NCBI RefSeq assembly: GCF_010015445.1
Contig: NC_053134.1
Coordinates: forward strand, 10,771,265-10,835,264
DNA from: Perca fluviatilis
Lineage: Eukaryota > Chordata > Actinopteri > Perciformes > Percidae
Length of the DNA: 64,000 nucleotides
Reading direction: 5' to 3'
Positions 1-10,797 of this stretch are shown here, piece by piece. The notes below the pieces were generated by a model, which saw only the letters and a list, made by a program, of their open reading frames with translations, was not told where the DNA came from and did no database searches. How positions within the stretch are numbered: the first letter of the stretch is position 1; each line of letters starts with the position of its first letter. Position numbers and translations under genes: made by a program.

Positions 1-657
1 GCAAGTTTCAACAAATGTTGCTGCAGTAATTGGAAACCAAATGTAAATAAATCTAAATGGTAGTGTTTTAAAAAATTCCATAATAGATTGAAATTTGGCA
101 TGATCTCTTAGTCTATTCCTGTTGCATGTACAGTAAACCATTGTTCTCCAACCCTATAGTTTAGGAAAACAGTCTGTGGGAAGAGAATTAAAGTCATAAA
201 AGCAGCCAGAGAGATTATTTCAACAAGTCTTCCAAACCATACAATGTTTGGATATAGGTAGTTTATTCCTGCCCTGTAATACGACCCCCAGGAGAGTTTT
301 ATAAATTAGCGCCCCTAGTGTTGGCAGGAAATTGGGCACGTTCAATCTCAAAACGACATGTTTCCTGGGAACGGTGTGAAACGGTGTGAAGCAAGCTTTA
401 TGTATTTAGATTTATTTAGATATATGTTTTCTCTCGTTTGGTGGGTGTGTCTCTCTTTTATTGGCTTTGTCACAGGTGATACCCAATCAGCAGAGATGTA
501 TATGTAAACTCGTGGTAATAAAAAGGCAGAGCGCTTGCACACACAACAGTGTCTTCAATGCACCCCCGTTTCAGTTAAAAAAACAAAACATGTTGCTACG
601 TTTTGTTGGGGCTGAACGTGGCCCAGACAACATAATGGTTGCTGTTTTTACAAACTA
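1..657. other. Left-end non-coding sequence
   Basis: AT-rich sequence with no supportable exon on either strand. Short open frames here lack splice context and domain character. The only items of note are the two minus-strand AATAAA signals. Confidence 0.5.
411..462 (-). promoter_or_regulatory. Candidate polyadenylation signals for the SLRP-like gene
   Basis: AATAAA hexamers on the minus strand occur at 416-411 and 462-457, 530-580 bases past the stop codon at 992. They are the nearest canonical signals I noticed. Either would put the interspersed repeat at 658-966 inside the 3' UTR. Hexamers are common in AT-rich DNA, so this is tentative. Confidence 0.3.
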
Positions 658-966
658 ACTACTTGGTTAGGTTTAGGTAACAAAAATACTAGTTAAGTTT
701 AGAGAAAGATAATGGTTTGGGTTAAAATCAGTTACGTTACTCCACTTCCAGTTACGCATGTGACACAGACCTGGAGTCCTGTGTTTGTCTGACCCACCCC
801 TCCTTACGCGGAATTTGGCGCTCTTATACCTTGTCACCTTACATCCTGCTTTGCTCCCATAATATTTACTACGGCCACTAGAGGGTACGCCACTACATGC
901 TATAAACATAAACATGAGTAATATTTGCTGCTTGAACAAATGGCTCATGGGGGCATTTTTCGGGGG
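658..966 (+). repeat. Interspersed teleost-type repeat in the 3' flank of the SLRP-like gene
   Basis: The block begins with TTGGTTAGGTTTAGGTAAC, contains CGCGGAATTTGGCGCTC and CTAGAGGGTACGCCAC, and ends with TTTTTCGGGGGATAC. I recognise this combination as a common fish interspersed repeat, from memory rather than a database match. It stops about 25 bases from the stop codon of the gene at 992, so the 3' UTR of that gene must run into it. Confidence 0.5.
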
Positions 967-991
967 ATACACCTATTTATCTTATGAAGGT

Positions 992-3900
992 TCAGTAGAA
1001 GTGCACCACCTGGAATCCCCGTAAGCACCTGAAAGCCTGTGCATCCAACTTCCCCATATCAATTAAATTGTGTTCCAACTGCACTCGTACAAGCCTGCTG
1101 AGACTAACGCTTTTATTACCCCAGCAGAAAGCATCACGAGGAACTGATTGAATCTTGTTGTGGTTGAGTGCTACTGAGTGCAGAGCCTCCGGCAGCTGTC
1201 TGGGCACCTGGTGCAAGGTGTTGTGGCACAGGTCTAACTGGTGCAAGACAGGCAATGTCCTAAAGGCCCCCGGTGCCACTTTGAAGATTTTATTCCTTGC
1301 TAAACCCAAGTGTTCCAGGTTTTTCAAGGTGCCGAAAGCCACTTTCTTTATGGAAGATATGAGGTTGCCCTCCAGATTTAGATTTTTAAGTGACAAGGGG
1401 AGGTGTCGTGGCACTTGTTTTAGTCTGTTCCCATCTAAGTTGAGGCTTTCCAAGTGAGTTGCATTGAGAAGGGACTCCCTGAGAAGACCCTTGTTTGTCA
1501 GTCTGTTTGCGCTCAGATCTAACAGCAACAGCTCTGATACCCCATTGAAGGCTCCTCCACGGAAATGCTCAATGAGGTTCCCTTTGAGGTAGAGCTCCTT
1601 GATGGATAGTGGTAAGCCCAGAGGAACCGATGTTAACTGGTTGTGATCCAGGTTTAGAGTGCGCAGGTTACACAGAGGAGAGAGCACTGCATTAGGCAGA
1701 GATTCAGATCCATTCCCTAGGCTGTTGTTGCCAAGGCTCAAAACCAAGAGACGGGGGCATCGGGCCCAGGCTGCCTCAGACATCGCACTCAGATGGTTAT
1801 TGTCCAAACGAAGTTCTTCGAGAGACACTGGAAGATCAGTTGGCACGCTGTCTAGGAGATTCCTATCCAGGTAGAGGCGCTTCAGAGCCGGGACCCCCTC
1901 AAAGGCCCCCTCTATGGCACCATCTGTGAGCTGATTGTTGCTCAACACAAGGAACTCCATAGAGACATATTCATTGAGCAGGTCGAGTTGGATGCTGTTG
2001 ATGTGGTTATTCATGAGGAGGATGTAGCGGGCATTATAGGGAATACCATAAGGAACCTTGTCCACGCCTTTGTCTGAGCACTGGACCACTCTGGAAAACA
2101 ATACATAATGTGAATAAGCACAATGATCTGACCTTTCTGAAACCAGTGCTCCTAATCACACACTAGTGCCATAACAACATAAAACATTTGGGCTGCAACC
2201 ATTATTTCCACAATGAGTAGTTGGATAGTTGTTAAACGCTGAGTTGTCATTTTTACACTTTGGTTTTTATACAGATTAAGCTTACTTTTTGGATGGAGCC
2301 AGGCTAGATGTTTCTCCTTATTTTCAGTCTTTTGTGCTAAGCTAAGCTAGCTGGCTGTAACTTCATATTTACTGTACAAATATGAAAGTGGTATCAATCT
2401 TCTACTCTAACTTTCTGTAAGAAAGCAAAAAAAAATATTTCCCAAAAGGCTGAACTATTCCTTGAATCCAATTAATTGGTTCATATTTGACTCTATTAAA
2501 GTAGTGAAAAATACACATAGCATTTCCTAGAGCTTAAAATTAAATTTTTAAGTTGATAGTTCTGTCTTACCAACTAATACAAGTTCTGTCTAAAACACAC
2601 AAATATTGATTTAAAAATATACAGTATAAACACTCACACTGGAGAACATAGAAGCAGTGAATCTCTAGGCAGACTAACAGATTACTTATAAATAAGTCTG
2701 ATAAGGTATTAAATTACATAATTCAATATCGTTGATGTCTCACCTTCCATAGCAGGCACACTCAGGAGGACAGTAGTCGTCCTTAAAGTAAGGAAAGTGT
2801 GTTGGCGTGATGCCCTTCTTCTTCTTCTTCTCTGATGGCTTTTGGATCTTATTGTCCTTTTTCATTTTCTTTTCCTTGGACTTCTTATTTGTCTTATTTT
2901 TACTACTTCTGTTGATTTTCATTGGCTTCATTAATAAAGGTGTTTTGGCAGATGACAGGCGCGGTCTGACTGAAGGTCTGGTCTGTTGTGGTTGAGGAGG
3001 AGATGCTTTATTTCGCTTCACTGCAAGTGTGGTGTCATTTTCCATCTTCCATTTAAATGTTTTGGGTTCGCCTGTGGGCTGAGTCAGGTTTGGTTTGAGC
3101 TCGACCGTGGGATTATTTTCATTTGATTTCAGTGTAGGATTTGGCTCTTTTAAATCTTTGGTTATAAACTTTGCTTCTTTGGGTTTTGGTGTTGCTGCTT
3201 GCACCTTGGGGATAAATTCAGTCGTATATTTTGGTTGAACAATGCTGGTTTGTAGCTCCTTCCTTGCAGGTTCAAACAATACATTTCTGACCATTACATC
3301 CTCTAAATGTGGGCTACCCTTTACTTCCAGTTCACTATGCTTGAGAAGATGTCCAGGACTCTGCAACACCTCAGTGAGGAGATCTTCAAGCAGCAAGACG
3401 GACCTCCCCTCGCCAGGAAGCCCTGTTGAGACTGAGATGGAATTGATTGTTGTGGGATTGGGAAGAGTGACAGACGGAGAGAAGTGAGGACTGACTTTGT
3501 CGTGAGGGGTGGGAGGGTGAGCGGAGACCTGTGTGGGTGATGGTGGGACATTGTGATGATGAACAGGATGAGGAAACCCAGGAGGACTTTGAGACTGAGT
3601 GATAGTAGAGGATGTGATTAAAGGAGGTGTGAGATCACTAACAACCTTGTGATCTCCCTTTTCTCTTACTAATTCGCTGTGGTTTGCATTTTTTATCATC
3701 TCACCCTCTTCTGCTATTTTCTCTCTTTCCTCATTTCCTCTTTTCTCTTCCACATTTTCTTGATTTACAGTTAACATGTTTTCCCCTCTAGTCCCTTTAT
3801 GAAGACTAATCCCTGCAACCAGCTTGCTCTCTCTTTCCTTTTCCACTATTTCTTGCTTGCTCTTAAACTGCTCATCTGTCTCGTCATCTGTTTTTATCGC

Positions 3901-4605
3901 CTCCCATGTTTTTGTGTTACCTTTCAGTATTGCTTTTACTGTCTCCTCATTTGACTCGGTTTTCTCTGATTCTGTGACAAGATTGAGTCCATGTTCTCTC
4001 CTCCCCACTTCTCTATCTGTATCTAAATCAGTCACTATGTCAGCAACAGAGAATTCCTCTGTTTTTGTTTGAGTCAATCCTTCCCTCGTCTGTTCCTCCT
4101 CTGTTTTCTTTCCCTCAGTGGATTCTGCAGCGTGTTCTTTCTCCTTCACTGATATGGAAACATCTCTCAGCTGCTCACTCCTCATGTCAGACTGGTGGTC
4201 TCTGTCCAGCCCAGCTATCTGGGTCAGTCCTACAGTTCAAAACAAGAGAGCAACCACTTAGTTCACTTCAGTCACAGAATTATGCAAAATAAAACATTTG
4301 TTATTCTTAATGCTAAACCAAAATCAAGTTGCAAACGAGTAACATGTTAGCATTGCAACAGTTAGCATTCCCTTTGAAAGGCTCATGACCTAATTAGCAT
4401 GGAAGTGTTTACGACATGACCTGTTTTTAGGACCGTGATAATAAGTAAGAGATTACTACATTTTTCACTTGAAAACTGTTACTAAAATAGATTTAGTTTG
4501 ATGCTTGAAATGGTACGTTGGCCTAATGTTATACTTACCGGGTTGCAAAACATGAGAGTATCCAGAAACTGTGAGGAACATAAGCAGCATTGTGAGCACT
4601 TCCAT
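992..4605 (-). CDS. Secreted SLRP-family leucine-rich-repeat protein, ECM2/asporin-like
   Basis: Three coding exons join in frame: 4605-4539, 4229-2744 and 2090-992 (stop TGA at 992-994), total 2652 nt, 883 residues. Junctions are CCCG|GTAAGT to TGTAG|GACTG, and GGAAG|GTGAGA to TTTTCCAG|AGTGG, completing split Gly and Arg codons. Residues 1-20 are a hydrophobic signal peptide. Residues about 24-505 are a cysteine-free Lys/Glu-rich stalk, with a Pro/His-rich stretch in the middle and a strongly basic end. C509, C513, C515 and C522 form a CX3CXCX6C N-cap, the class I SLRP spacing. About 13 LRRs follow in the SLRP short-long-long rhythm, with N-glycosylation sequons. The C-terminal cap has C840 and C873. 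Family knowledge: such proteins bind collagen and other matrix components outside the cell. Length and long acidic/basic stalk suggest ECM2, but no VWFC domain is present, so orthology is unsettled. The ATG at 4605 has a strong context (A at -3, G at +4). Confidence 0.88.
2091..2743 (-). other. Intron 3 of the SLRP-like gene
   Basis: This GT-AG phase-2 intron separates the stalk exon from the LRR exon, splitting an Arg codon just before the last cysteine of the LRR N-cap. An interspersed repeat occupies about 2262-2465 within it. The whole LRR domain lies in one uninterrupted exon. Confidence 0.8.
2262..2465 (+). repeat. Interspersed repeat, family with GCTAAGCTAAGCT core, copy 1
   Basis: Contains the GTGCTAAGCTAAGCTAGCTG core, then TGAAAGTGGTATC and a GTAAGAAAGC...AACTATTCCTT end. 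A second copy with the same order of motifs lies at 40850-41012. It is typical of a fish short interspersed repeat and sits within intron 3 of the SLRP-like gene. Confidence 0.55.
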
Positions 4606-5242
4606 TGTATCTGTTGAAAGGCATGGGGGATTTGAGATGAGAATAAATCCATTAAATATTTGTATTATCTTTCTGGTTTTTAACCCTGATGTTCTGTTTG
4701 GGGTCCTGGAGATCCTGTTCATGTTTTCTAAAAAGAATTGCTTGTAAACATGATTTTGAATTGATGACATGTTTCCGAATTCCACTACAGAAAATGTACA
4801 TTACTTCTGTTCACAGTCTCAAAGACCACTGCTGTAAATAAATAAATAAATACAATTCATCAAATCTATTTGGAGTTCTGTTATTGGATTTGTTGGACAA
4901 AGCCCAAATAACATACTGTAAGATGAAATATAGCCTGTCCTTATTTGATGTAATGACAGTGCTTTATAGCTCTGTATTTTGTCAACTTCCTCAAATGTGC
5001 AAGCTCAGTTTGAGTCAAAGGAAGGGTTACCACTTCACTACTTACCTACATATTGGAAAAGAAGAAAAAGATAGATTTTGCAATTATTATCTTTAAATAT
5101 ACAGTAATGGGGTGTGTGGGAAGTAAATCAAATATCCAACAAAAAAATAAGGCTTAAAAGACATTAGAATACAGCCCAAACTAAAACATATGACAAGTTT
5201 CACATAATACATTGTTAAGCTTGATTTATGAGTGTTGCTTAC
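4230..5242 (-). other. Introns 1 and 2 of the SLRP-like gene with the signal-peptide exon between
   Basis: Intron 1 would run 5242-4611 and intron 2 4538-4230, both GT-AG. They hold AT-rich non-coding sequence and a short AAAT run near 4837. I see no other gene or clear repeat in them. The intervening exon 4610-4539 carries the start codon and signal peptide. Confidence 0.6.
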
Positions 5243-5300
5243 CTGGCATGTATGCAGCCTCCTTATGTGTCAAAGCTGAGTTCCTGCATTTATCCAGTTG
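5243..5300 (-). other. Probable 5' (mostly untranslated) exon of the SLRP-like gene
   Basis: On the minus strand a strong donor, CCAG|GTAAGCAAC, lies at 5243/5242. The next exon has a matching acceptor, TTTCAACAG at 4611, five bases upstream of the ATG at 4605. Splicing them places an extra ATG (5249) in frame, giving Met-Pro-Asp-Thr before the main start; its context is weak (T at -3). An in-frame TAG lies further upstream, near 5308, so the reading frame does not extend much more. The 5' end of the exon cannot be fixed by eye. A TATA-like TTTAAA is at 5358-5363. The exon is inferred from splice signals only. Confidence 0.5.
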
Positions 5301-5852
5301 ACTCTACACTGACATCTCTGTACGGATTGGGAGAATCCAGAAGAAATGGTTGCAACCTTTAAACCGCACACATATGACTTTAATGATAGTGGCCCTCTCC
5401 TTATGGAGAGTTTTCACACACACAGGTAATGACTCCTCAAATGCCTTTATCTGGAAGAGGATTCTCACACTTACCCTCAACGTCAGAGGAATCTGAAGGA
5501 TCAATAGCGGGAAAGAAGGGCAACTTTAGGGGAAGAGGGGTCAGAGGTGACGGTTGGTTTTTACAGTGGCTACTGTTTGCGCCGCTGTGGGGAGACATTA
5601 ACATCCCAGTGGTTGTATGGGGGTGACAAGTAGCTCCTGGAAACTGCTTGGCCTTTGACCCATATGCTAATATTCTGCTGTATGTCAGGAAGTCTGGGGA
5701 CTGGTTCTTGTAGTTAAGGTTTGGTTGTGTTTTGTTATTTTCTATTCCTAAAAGTGTAATGAGATTTTATCCCAACTACTTGAATGAGCTTTATCGGGTT
5801 TATGTAAGGAATGGAAAAAAAATACAGTTAGTCTATTATGACTGGTCTGCTG
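5301..5852. other. Non-coding flank upstream of the SLRP-like gene
   Basis: Presumed promoter-side DNA of the minus-strand gene. It holds a TTTAAA box at 5358-5363 and a small inverted repeat CTCTCC-TTAT-GGAGAG at 5395-5410. No exon is visible. Confidence 0.35.
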
Positions 5853-6108
5853 CACTGTTAGAAAAGTTTCTAGAAATACGGGCTAATATACTGTGTTAAT
5901 ATGAAGGAATTTTCTGTAATGATTTTTCACAGGTGTTTTTCCGTATTTAGATTTTTTGGGGATTAACAGAAATGTCCGTTAAGGCACAGAGGATATACTG
6001 TAAATCTACAGAATTTTCCGGTTTGGGATTAACAGAAATGTCTGTAAAGGTACTGGTCATTTTCTGACAGGACATTATCCTTTTTTCTACGGATTTTTTC
6101 TTACAGTG
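5853..6108. mobile_element. Small MITE-like element with CACTGTTAGAAAA / TTTTCTTACAGTG ends
   Basis: The left end CACTGTTAGAAAA is mirrored by TTTTTTCTTACAGTG at the right end, giving terminal inverted repeats with one or two mismatches. The flanks share TG. Inside, the motif GGGATTAACAGAAATGTC occurs twice (about 5959 and 6025) as a diverged tandem duplication. Fish genomes carry many short repeats with CACTGTAA-type ends; the superfamily is not determinable here. Confidence 0.5.
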
Positions 6109-9100
6109 TGGGAAAAAGGTAAATCTCACAATCTCAAAGAATGATGATTTTTACAACTCGGTCACAGATTTGACTTAGTATAAGGACTTCAGTGACTTTT
6201 AAAGATGGATGTCAGAAAATACTGAAAAAGACCCATCACGCTACAGGTGACATCTGAAAATGTCTCATTTTGTCTGGCGAACAGTGTAAATCCCCCAAGA
6301 TGTTCAATTTACAATTATATAAAGAAAAGCAGCAAATCCTCATATTTGAGAAGCTGAAACCATCTTCATTCATCAGATTTTTATCAGTTTTGTGTTTTTC
6401 TCTTCAGTTACTTAGATTTGCTATTTATGCTGTCTTCCAAATGCATTTCTACCAACAAAAAGCATCTAATTTATGTGACACTGCAGATGTCAGATAGTTT
6501 TCAAACACATACTTCTTCTCAGCTGTGCTATCTATATTTATGTGGTCAGAAAAAGTGTACATCTAGTTCCAGCAATCAGACTCTTCTTCTCTTCTCAGAA
6601 TATCAAGTTCTTGTCTGTGTTCCTTTATGTTTCATCACATCGTGCATCATGTCAGCTCATACACAGGGCCAAGCATTAATTTTGGACTGTCCCAAGCTCT
6701 AACTCTGTCATTTTGCATGGGGATGCATATCTGCATCACAAACATATATAAACATAACCAACACAAACAGAGTTAACTCGCATAAACACATTTCTATCCC
6801 CAGAGTTTTGGAATATGTAACAGTAGAAGGGGACTTTGTGACAGTTGTAACTTTGCTGAGTAAAACCTAGAAACGCTTTTTGGATTTGGATCAGAGACTG
6901 ATGCTAAAACAGCTGCTTCTTGAAACAGAGAGCTGTCCTTCCACACACAACATTCATACCCTAAATGCTGACATCTAGTGTACAAAACAAGAAAGAAACA
7001 GAACTGCAATACATTTTAAAGACCACAGAGAGGCAGCATATACCCACACATAACTGCATGAGTTGCCTTGAGAGAGCCTCATATTGCATAACATTGCATG
7101 GGAAAATAAGGCAAATGGTTTTAAGCTTTTTCTTTGTCTGTGTGCCCAAATCGATTCTGTTCTTCTGGACAATAAAAGAAAACTCACATACATATGAATA
7201 CTGAATGGCAGGAAAAAAGGATACTGATTGAAATAAAAGCCCACAAGAAAATGTCTCTTAACACCTTGAGCTGTGGCATCTCATTTCCTGTCGAAGGTGA
7301 CGTAATGTATAGGAGAGGTAGTGTGAAAAGCAGCAATAATGGGGGAAACAGAGAGGTGGGGAGGTTTCTCATTAGACCGGCACCTATTTTAGTGTAATAA
7401 TACCACAGTGTTTGTCAGTGTATGCAGGCCCACCGTGTGTTCATTCTGAGGGATGTATATTGGTGATTTTCTCCCCTTTTCTACCACAAATAATGACACA
7501 CATCTCCTGAAATTTGTTAGAGAACATTGCTTTTTTTTACCCTCCCATCAACTACTTTCAGTAAAACACTTTATCTGTCTCTCAGGCTTTGATACCTCAT
7601 ATACAGCTTCAAAAATTCATTTTACAGACAAAGCTCAGGATATAAAATCTGTCTGTCTGGACTTTTGCCTTCTAGCTGAATCCCTTCTACAGTTGAATAA
7701 TTGTTCCCCAGTGCATCCAAATGACCTGACAGCTGCCCGGCCCCAGCAGCCACACCAGTTGCCCTTTTTTTTTTTTTAACTCTCTGGCAAAGCCCCAAAA
7801 TCACTTTAAACGATCAAATAATCATAATTTTTTCCAACTAGGTCACAGATTTGAATCAGTGTGGGATCTCTAGTGGCATTTACAGATAAGCTAGGATTTG
7901 TGTTATGATCATTTTTGCCTTAAAAGTTAATTTTAGTTCTGTTTTTTGCGGCTTTGACATTATAGAAAACTACCTATTTGCAGCTTGTCTCCTGGCCTCA
8001 CTGGACAAATAGTTACCTCAGTGTTGAAGACAAAACTTAAAGTGAGGTATGTGTCATGAGTTTGTCACCAAAAAACCGAGGTCAGGGCAGGTAAGTGTGG
8101 AATTTGCATGAGGTTATGATCTGAATGGGTATATGTTTGTGTGTCTACTGGCTAGTTAGAATGAGTAATTGTAAAATATGGGTGTGTGACTTTAGTTATG
8201 TGTGCAGGGCACTATAGAGCTTGGTGTGTATCGATGTTGGTTATGGTAATTGCACAGAAAATTGATGACAACATTAACACTGCTTGCCCTGTTTTTTTTG
8301 TTGTTTTTTTTTAAGAACACAAGATCTAATTTAGGCTATGTTAAACACAACATACATCAATAATATGCAACATCCAGGAGCATACATCCAGGAGAAAAGG
8401 AGTAAAATGAGGTAGTGGGAAATACAGGCAATAGAAAGAGAAGGCTTGAGTGACAACACGACTGTGTAAAAATACACCCTCCCCCACACTATCCCATCTG
8501 CTCGGAGCCTGAGCCTGACTGCTGGCAGTATAGCGGCGGCGGCAGGGGTGGGTTTGGGGTTAACAAGGGCAAAGGTCACAGACTGTGATCAATTTGTTGG
8601 CTAAGAGCGTCAGACGCACATTTGTGTGCAGTGCGTGACTCACTGGACAAACAGCACACAATGGAAGTGGACTTTCATCCTTCTGCTATAGGAGCATATT
8701 CCTACTGGCCGTCTGTGGTTCTCTAATTTCTCTAATAGTTGTCACTTAATGTATAAAAAGTTCTGCTTTCAGGCATGTGAGGATAAAGTACACATTAACA
8801 AACATCGACTGTTACACTTCAGAGGTATTTTGCAGCAGACCGGAGACTTTGTACTGTCCAGGACTGTTCTGTTCTTTAGAAAATGCCAGACTGTGCTCTC
8901 TTGACCAAACTCGAGTGCCCTAATGTCAAGATGAACTTAAGTGAAAAGAAAAGAGGAATATAAGTCAGTTAATTTCTCTTGTGTATGGAATACTTGCAGA
9001 CTTTTCTTTCTAAGTCAACCCAAATATTTTCTTCAGAGAGGGTGGGAGTCATCATAACCAGAGGCCCCACAACATTGTGTTGACTTAACCCTGCCTGGAA

Positions 9101-9300
9101 TAGCTCTACCAAGTGTTTTTGTTTTAGTACGGAGTTCTTGTGTGCCAGTAAATTCAACACCGCGAGAATCTTTGGAGAAAAAAGGGAGAGCTGGAGAAGG
9201 ATGAGAAATTTGGAATTTCAAGCAACAAAAAAAAAAACACACAGTTAAACTTTCAGGCTTTTTTTACACTCATATTTGAAGTCTGGGTGAGCTGGTGATT
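6109..9300. other. Non-coding interval
   Basis: About 3.2 kb of AT-rich sequence with homopolymer T runs (about 7765-7778 and 8292-8312). Short open frames occur on both strands without splice context or domain features. No RNA gene or repeat family was recognised with confidence. Confidence 0.4.
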
Positions 9301-9398
9301 AGAAGATGTCGTTCATGTCGTTCACCCGCCACTAGCAAGCGACTCATAAACAACTCTATTGGTTCAACGCCCAGCGGCTCTATGAAGTTCTCGCATTG

Positions 9399-9560
9399 CT
9401 AGGCCTATCTCCACAGCGCTGTGTCAGCAATGGAGTATGGCCTGGCTACACCGCCCATCTATTCTGGGATAAGGGGAAAAACCCTCTTGCTTGTTTGTAT
9501 TTCTTTAAACCAATCACAACCGTCCTAGGCGCTAAGACCAGATAGCGGAGACAGCGAGAG
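9399..9560. mobile_element. Diverged partial copy related to the neighbouring TAGTCT element
   Basis: The segment with ATTCTGGGATAAGGGGAAAA, then TTCTTTAAACCAATCACAA and GGCGCTAAG, parallels 9650-9740 of the adjacent element (ATTCCGGGATGGGAGAAAAA, TTCTTTACACCAATCACAA, GGCGCTAAG). It also carries CTCCACAGCGCTGTG. It is therefore an older partial copy lying in the same orientation just left of the fuller one. Confidence 0.5.
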
Positions 9561-9613
9561 GGAAGAGACATATCCCAGCAATGTACATCCATTGAGCCAG
9601 ATTACTCTGAGGT

Positions 9614-10026
9614 TAGTCTCGCTTTGCCAGAGTGGCGAGTCCACAAAGCATTCCGGGATGGGAGAAAAACGTATTCTGGTTTAATGGCATTTCTTTACAC
9701 CAATCACAATCATCTTGGGCGGCGCTAAGCGCTGTACGGAGCAACGGCGCCTCTGTGAAATAGCCTCAGGAAGGAACTTGTTTTGGTGGACCATGTGTAC
9801 GTTCAAAAGTTGTTTTAGTCGTGCAACAGAAAAACAAAGAGTCTATCTAGCTGTCTCGACTTACCTTGCAGAGATCTGAGAAATGGTTGACCATAGTCCT
9901 CATAAATCGACCGGAGTTTAAAATGCCAACACAAAGGAAGCCCAAGGCAACGGATGTCCGGCCTAAATGAGTGAAATCCGGTGGAATGGAACAATCCCGG
10001 AAGTGGAATGTCAAGGATATAGACTA
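9614..10026 (-). mobile_element. Non-autonomous DNA transposon with TAGTCT...AGACTA ends (fullest copy)
   Basis: The element starts TAGTCTCGCTTTGCCAGA and ends GGATATAGACTA, so TAGTCT/AGACTA are terminal inverted hexamers. It encodes nothing. The half next to 10026, reverse-complemented, matches sequences at 32780-32991 and 41180-41366. From memory this is an abundant fish repeat. No clean target-site duplication was found. Confidence 0.6.
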
Positions 10027-10757
10027 CTTGGAGGTAAATCTAGCTCTGATTAAACTGTGCATGCACCTACGATATAAAAAAGCAGGATTTTGGATTCACT
10101 CCCAGTCGTGAAGCCTCTCTAGGAGTCTTAGAAAAAGAATAATTTGATTGTGAATCTAACATCACTGGAGTAAACAGTGCCTTGAAATCAAATGCTCAAA
10201 CTGGTATACAAGTTGTATCTTTGGTGTTGATGAAGCTTATCTAATGTGTAGGTCACAGCTGATCCACGATCAGGACAGGCTGATCAAATCACTGTCAGGT
10301 GAGGAAAGTCTGGCTAGACAGGGACACTGCAAAAGTAGTCAATAAATTGGGGAAATGTGGCAGAATTGTATTTCATTAGAAACCTAATTCAAGGATGAAA
10401 AAATATGTTCTCTTAGTTGTTTTATCTTCCTGCCTGTTGGTTCAAGAAGACTTCTCTTTAAAATGTACCCTTGCTTTCAAGAATACACCTCAGGAGGCAT
10501 ATTGATCGCTCACATGTAAAAGCCTTTGCAAGGATCCTTACAATTGACGTTTCTCATGGAGAAGAGAGCTAACCTATTGGGGTTCTTTTTGTAAAAGCAA
10601 CAATTATAGGAAGCTTTGACATTTGGCTGCCACATATTGCTCTGAAGCAGGAGCAGAAGTGAAGCGCTGTAGCTGCTCCTTTCAATTTCTCCATTGTTCC
10701 TCCAGAGTAACTCATATGTTGCTGAAATCTCCATTTAGAGCATGATGATGACATTGC

Positions 10758-10761
<4 letters not shown>
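10027..10761. other. Non-coding interval
   Basis: No exon, RNA gene or recognisable element seen. The interval ends at a TG microsatellite. Confidence 0.35.

Positions 10762-10795
<34 letters not shown>
10762..10795 (+). repeat. (TG)17 microsatellite
   Basis: An uninterrupted TG tract of about 34 bases. Confidence 0.95.

Positions 10796-10797
<2 letters not shown>

Noticed and set aside
1155..1874. Plus-strand open frames opposite the LRR exon
   Set aside because: Antisense shadows of the minus-strand LRR coding sequence.
2807..4072. Plus-strand Phe/Ser/Leu-rich open frames opposite the stalk exon
   Set aside because: Antisense images of the Lys/Glu-rich stalk; low complexity without independent gene signals.
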